Part shown: piece by piece, positions 60,602-64,000 of the stretch | Position numbering within the stretch: position 1 is the first letter of the stretch | Layout of the letters: each line of letters starts with the position of its first letter | Source of the DNA: Fabrea salina | Taxonomy: Eukaryota; Ciliophora; Heterotrichea; Heterotrichida; Fabreidae | NCBI GenBank assembly: GCA_022984795.1 | Contig: JALIHJ010000063.1 | Coordinates: forward strand, 1-64,000 | Reading direction: 5' to 3' | DNA length: 64,000 bases | Notes under the pieces: generated by a model | What the model was told of the DNA's origin: nothing | Seen by the model: only the letters and a program-made list of their open reading frames with translations | Database searches by the model: none | Program-made: the position numbers and the translations under genes

Positions 60602-63541
60602 ATGGAAAAAAGAATAGACAAAGCACAGAAGTTCCTTAGATTAGTCCGACTGAAATGCGGAGAAAACTCACCTAAGTACAAAGGGTTCTTGGAATTAATG
60701 AAGGCTTATAAAGAACAAAGATATGATATTGGACTGGTTTGCAGTCGCGTGCAAGAAATATTTTTTGACGATAAAAGACTTCTGCAGGACTTCAATAAAC
60801 TAATCCCAGTTGAGTTCCGAATTCCAGTTTCTCATCGCCCAAAGTACTCGGAAGCCTTGAACTACATTAAACAAGTAAAGCTCCAAACAGAAACAAACCC
60901 TTCTGTGTATCTTTCCTTCACTCACTTGCTCAAGCAGTACCAAAACAACAAGTTGCCATTTAATGAATTGCACAGGAGAGTGCTAGGACTTTTCTCGGGG
61001 TTTCCTGAGTTGGTTCAGAAGTTTACTGACTTCATTCCACAACAAACCGAAGAAACTGACGAAGAACCTTCTCCACAAATTCCTAAAAAGCCCAGTGCAT
61101 CGGCTGAAGCAGTTCTTAGACACGAAATAAAAGACCCAATTCCTAAAAACCTGTTTATGTTCTTTAGGAGCTTAAACAGTGTGCTCAGGTTAAACTCTGA
61201 GTCAGGAACAGACTACTACTTAGAGCTAATTAGGAGTTTGCATCTCTACTGTGAATGCGTGATTACCAAGTCTGAGCTAGTAGGCATGGTGAGTCCAGTT
61301 TTCAAACTAACAAGTGTAGACAACTTCATAGTCCATTCACAGTACGGACGCAGAAGCATCAAAGAAGTTCTGCCCCAAGCGGAACAAATAGTTAAGGACA
61401 AGCTCGAAGAGTACTACAGCCAGTTCAAAGAAGTTGCAGCCTCTAGAGAAGTCAACCGCAGGAAACAAGGGTGGTTTTTCAGGCCTCTGACTGAGTTTTG
61501 TTCAGACACCAAGAAGCACGGAAGGAGTTACTTAGCTATTCAAAGACCAAGAATCAAAAAGCCAAGACCAGCTCCTTTGATCAACAATGAGTGGATCTCT
61601 GTTCCTTACGGAAGAGAAGACTACAACTTCGAGCACTTCCGGAAAAACATTTTCGAGTACAACCTGTTTAAGTGCGAAGACGAAAGGTACCTAGCAGAAA
61701 TGGAGTTCGAAGGAGCTGCTTACACTTTGGAACTGCTTAAAAAAGCTTATTCTGAACTTAATTCCTTGCCTTCCAGCCAACAACACACTTACAAAATTGA
61801 AAAGGCGGTTTTGACTCCTTTCAGAATGAAGCACATCAAGTCCATTTACGGAGTCCACGGAAACAAACTAGTGCACATTTTGCAAACCAACCCTTCAAAA
61901 GCACTTCCAGCAGTAATCAACCGAGTTGAAACCAAAATAAAAACTTACCGAACTATGATAAAAGCTGCAAACGAACAGTTGTGGGAAGAAACTATTGAAA
62001 AGAACTTTCTTAGGTCGTTAGACCACCGAAGCTTTTACTTCAAACAAAATGAAAAAAAGATGATCAAACTCAGCAACCTTTTGTCCCAAGCCAAAGAAAG
62101 ACTTAACCTTAGAACAACCAGCTCAGAAGAAATGAAAAGTTACTTAAAAGGCTCCAAAAAAGAAAACTACTTCTTCCAAGGAGGGTCTCAACACAAGTAC
62201 TTCTACAGCAGTTTGGAAGGGCTTTCTAACTCGGTTACTCACAAAGTAAGCACTGACTTTAAAGACGAACTCCACCAAGAATTCATAGACTCTCCAGGAA
62301 TGCTGCCCCACTTTAGGCTGTTGTTTAACTACAAAGAAGTTTTGAACGATAGCATCAGAATTATACTTGTTGCTTTGAAGCACTCCAACCTTTCTGAAAA
62401 AGAAAAAGTGCTTAAGTGGGTGATGTTTATCTTCAAAGACTTTTTAAAAGTAGAACTCAGTGAAGACATCAAAAAAGACCAAGTGGAGTCCTACCTAGAC
62501 AACCTCTATGCTGAGGTGAGCACCAAGAAAATCATCAACAAGTGGATCAACCCTGAAGTGTCTTCTGAGTCAGAGGACCCTAAAGAGCCCATCAACCTTA
62601 GAAAAGACGAAAGCTTCTCAGCCTTTTTGCCTTTGCTCAAAGACAACAGCGTCATATACTGCACTTCGAGTGTTTACTGCTTCATTCGGTACTTCTACAT
62701 TCTTTACGAAAGACTCATCAAAGTAAAGATGATCCTTAACAAACAAAACAAGCACACCGAAAGAACTGAACTCGAGTACGGAGACTACCAGTTCTCCCAA
62801 GAAGCCCAGCGGAACTACATGGTGTTTTTAAAAGCAACTTATGGGGTTCTGAAGAGTCCCACTGAAATGACTACTTTCGAAGACAAATGCAGGGAGCTCT
62901 TAGAAAACGAAGCTTATTTGTTGTTTACGTTTGACAAACTCGTGAGTAACTGCGTCCGTAGTTTGAACTCCATCGTTTCTGATGAGTTCAGTGAAAACGT
63001 CCAGTCTATCTTTATCAAGTTTTCGCGTCACAGACTCAACGAAGAAATGTATTACACCGAGTTTTACAATGTAAGTGCCAAAAACGAAATATTCAGACTG
63101 CACTGGAACCCCAAAGTTTACCTTTTGTCAGTCACTTGCATCACCTCTCCTTATAAAAACGTACCTGAAACTGCCATTAAACCTGCTCGCAAGTACGCCA
63201 AAAGCTACATAAACACTTGCAAACCCACACCTTTAGAAAGCCAACTTCAAGTTCTCCAGAAGCGTCTGGACTGGTTTTACCAAGCTTACCAAGTGTATCC
63301 TTCAGAGCTTTCTTCGCAAGTGAACTTTTCTAACACCCTGACTCAAGGACTGTGCGAGTCTTACAAGTTCACTAAAACTCCAAGCCAAGAAGACTTTCTT
63401 TACAATACTGAGTACTACACCAAGACTTTCCTAGTTAGTTTATCTAACCGAAAACTCATATGCCAAGATAAGAACTCCTATGTGCAAGCTTTGGAAGAAC
63501 ACCGAAGTGGAAAACTGGAGAAGTGGATGTCTTCTAATTAA
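60602..63541 (+). CDS. SIN3: SIN3 corepressor scaffold
   Basis: 979 residues. Two to three paired amphipathic helix domains are visible near 5-75 and 82-150 (AQKFLRLVR..., ALNYIKQVK...), with a third diverged copy near 180-260, then the histone-deacetylase interaction domain (about 300-420; RPLTEFCSDTKK, RSYLAIQRPRIKKPRPAPL, then DYNFEHFRKNIFEYNLFKCED) and the SIN3 C-terminal region (about 700-960). SIN3 recruits Rpd3/HDAC1-type deacetylases to chromatin. The order matches yeast and animal SIN3. Confidence 0.93.
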   Translation: MEKRIDKAQKFLRLVRLKCGENSPKYKGFLELMKAYKEQRYDIGLVCSRVQEIFFDDKRLLQDFNKLIPVEFRIPVSHRPKYSEALNYIKQVKLQTETNPSVYLSFTHLLKQYQNNKLPFNELHRRVLGLFSGFPELVQKFTDFIPQQTEETDEEPSPQIPKKPSASAEAVLRHEIKDPIPKNLFMFFRSLNSVLRLNSESGTDYYLELIRSLHLYCECVITKSELVGMVSPVFKLTSVDNFIVHSQYGRRSIKEVLPQAEQIVKDKLEEYYSQFKEVAASREVNRRKQGWFFRPLTEFCSDTKKHGRSYLAIQRPRIKKPRPAPLINNEWISVPYGREDYNFEHFRKNIFEYNLFKCEDERYLAEMEFEGAAYTLELLKKAYSELNSLPSSQQHTYKIEKAVLTPFRMKHIKSIYGVHGNKLVHILQTNPSKALPAVINRVETKIKTYRTMIKAANEQLWEETIEKNFLRSLDHRSFYFKQNEKKMIKLSNLLSQAKERLNLRTTSSEEMKSYLKGSKKENYFFQGGSQHKYFYSSLEGLSNSVTHKVSTDFKDELHQEFIDSPGMLPHFRLLFNYKEVLNDSIRIILVALKHSNLSEKEKVLKWVMFIFKDFLKVELSEDIKKDQVESYLDNLYAEVSTKKIINKWINPEVSSESEDPKEPINLRKDESFSAFLPLLKDNSVIYCTSSVYCFIRYFYILYERLIKVKMILNKQNKHTERTELEYGDYQFSQEAQRNYMVFLKATYGVLKSPTEMTTFEDKCRELLENEAYLLFTFDKLVSNCVRSLNSIVSDEFSENVQSIFIKFSRHRLNEEMYYTEFYNVSAKNEIFRLHWNPKVYLLSVTCITSPYKNVPETAIKPARKYAKSYINTCKPTPLESQLQVLQKRLDWFYQAYQVYPSELSSQVNFSNTLTQGLCESYKFTKTPSQEDFLYNTEYYTKTFLVSLSNRKLICQDKNSYVQALEEHRSGKLEKWMSSN

Positions 63542-63544
63542 TAA

Positions 63545-64000
63545 ATGTCGAAAGTTGGTCAGTCAACGAAGCCTCCTCAACTTCCAAGTAACTTTGCATC
63601 CTTACTCATAGAAAAAGAATTCGAGCTTGAAAGCGAACTTTCTTTAAAAGCTCTAAACGACTTAGTTGACTTGTACAGACAAGCCATCGAGTACTACGAG
63701 CATATCCAAGACTCCAAGTTCTACGACTTCCAGGAAAGACTCCAGAAGTTAATAGTAAGGCCTGAAGTCATGAAGATCATGCAGCCCGGTCCACGCCGAC
63801 GTGCCCAGACCCAAACTACCAAGAAGCAAAACTCAGAGCGCAACAGGGTCTTTATGGCAGTTGAACTCAATAAGCACATGGACAGTAGTCCTCACAAAAG
63901 TCAGAAGTTCATAAACAGAAACACTGTTAAAAACAAAGAAGTAGCTTCAAAAGCTTTGAAAGATTTCAAGTTCCAGGATTCTTCTTTGGCTGATAGACTT
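63545..64000 (+). CDS. Hypothetical protein, cut off by the window end
   Basis: At least 152 residues from the ATG at 63545, with no stop before 64000. It is helical and charged at first (ELESELSLKALNDLVDLYRQ), then basic and disordered (PGPRRRAQTQTTKKQ). No domain recognised in the part seen. The start follows TTAATAA, and only 3 nt separate it from the SIN3 stop. The remainder lies beyond the window. Confidence 0.7.
   Translation, partial: MSKVGQSTKPPQLPSNFASLLIEKEFELESELSLKALNDLVDLYRQAIEYYEHIQDSKFYDFQERLQKLIVRPEVMKIMQPGPRRRAQTQTTKKQNSERNRVFMAVELNKHMDSSPHKSQKFINRNTVKNKEVASKALKDFKFQDSSLADRL

Noticed and set aside
497-64000. Blepharisma as the source
   Set aside because: No in-frame TGA is needed as Trp in any of ~53 genes and TGA serves as stop; this fits Stentor better, though the telomere repeat alone does not decide.
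1-64000. Transposons, virus-like elements, CRISPR arrays, tRNA or rRNA genes
   Set aside because: No transposase, integrase, reverse transcriptase or capsid motif, no repeat-spacer array, and gaps are too short for structural RNA genes.

Overview
This is the end of a macronuclear chromosome from a heterotrich ciliate, most likely Stentor. The first ~496 bases are telomeric 5'-CCCTAACA repeats, the 8-mer known from Stentor and Blepharisma. The remaining 63.5 kb carries about 53 protein genes, one per ~1.2 kb. All 53 read with the standard code: tryptophan is always TGG, and TGA closes at least four genes (8643, 15531, 17126, 60581), which argues against Blepharisma, where UGA is read as tryptophan. 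Three introns of 15, 15 and 16 nt were found (14155-14169, 58441-58455, 38230-38245). They have GTA...TAG ends and an A six bases from the 3' end, the tiny-intron signature described for Stentor coeruleus.

Layout. 548-3387: two tandem B-box/coiled-coil/WD40 genes that end 51 nt from the telomere. 3.5-13 kb: a nine-gene + strand run (2OG-oxygenase-like membrane protein, A9-like coiled-coil protein, NME7, mitochondrial J protein, a small protein, GCLC, secreted patatin, a disordered protein, a CX9C protein). 13-24 kb: M1 aminopeptidase, a 55-residue membrane microprotein, coiled-coil and repeat proteins and a 1650-residue surface protein. 23.8-31.9 kb: COQ9, an IQ protein, mitochondrial RNA polymerase, a disordered protein, PH-FYVE and an ATG14/UVRAG-like protein. 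31.9-46.7 kb: a C2HC coiled-coil protein, ZC3H4-like, U2AF65-like, COMMD, SDHA, MFS transporter, M14 carboxypeptidase, cAR-like GPCR, rhodanese-dual-specificity phosphatase, ROMO1/Mgr2-like, CDPK, UDP-sugar pyrophosphorylase and ATP23. 46.7-64 kb: SK-like K+ channel, PF2-like and SH3 proteins, zinc-ribbon J protein, two small membrane proteins, DUF1152, USP36/42-like, DNAI4, a coiled-coil protein, TRAPPC4, TRIM (RING in a separate exon), a myristoylated peptide, XLF/NHEJ1, an AGC kinase, SIN3 and a partial gene.

The genes are unrelated housekeeping, ciliary, signalling and mitochondrial functions and are not arranged in operons. The most striking property is compaction. By my addition only ~1.6 kb (~2.5%) outside the telomere is non-coding. 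Divergent start codons lie as little as 6, 8 and 9 nt apart, two convergent pairs share one TTAA for both stop codons, and some tandem genes are 3-6 nt apart. The window also encodes a U2AF65 that keeps RRM1 and the UHM but has no RRM2, in a genome whose introns leave no room for a polypyrimidine tract. No mobile element, virus-like element, RNA gene or CRISPR array was recognised.
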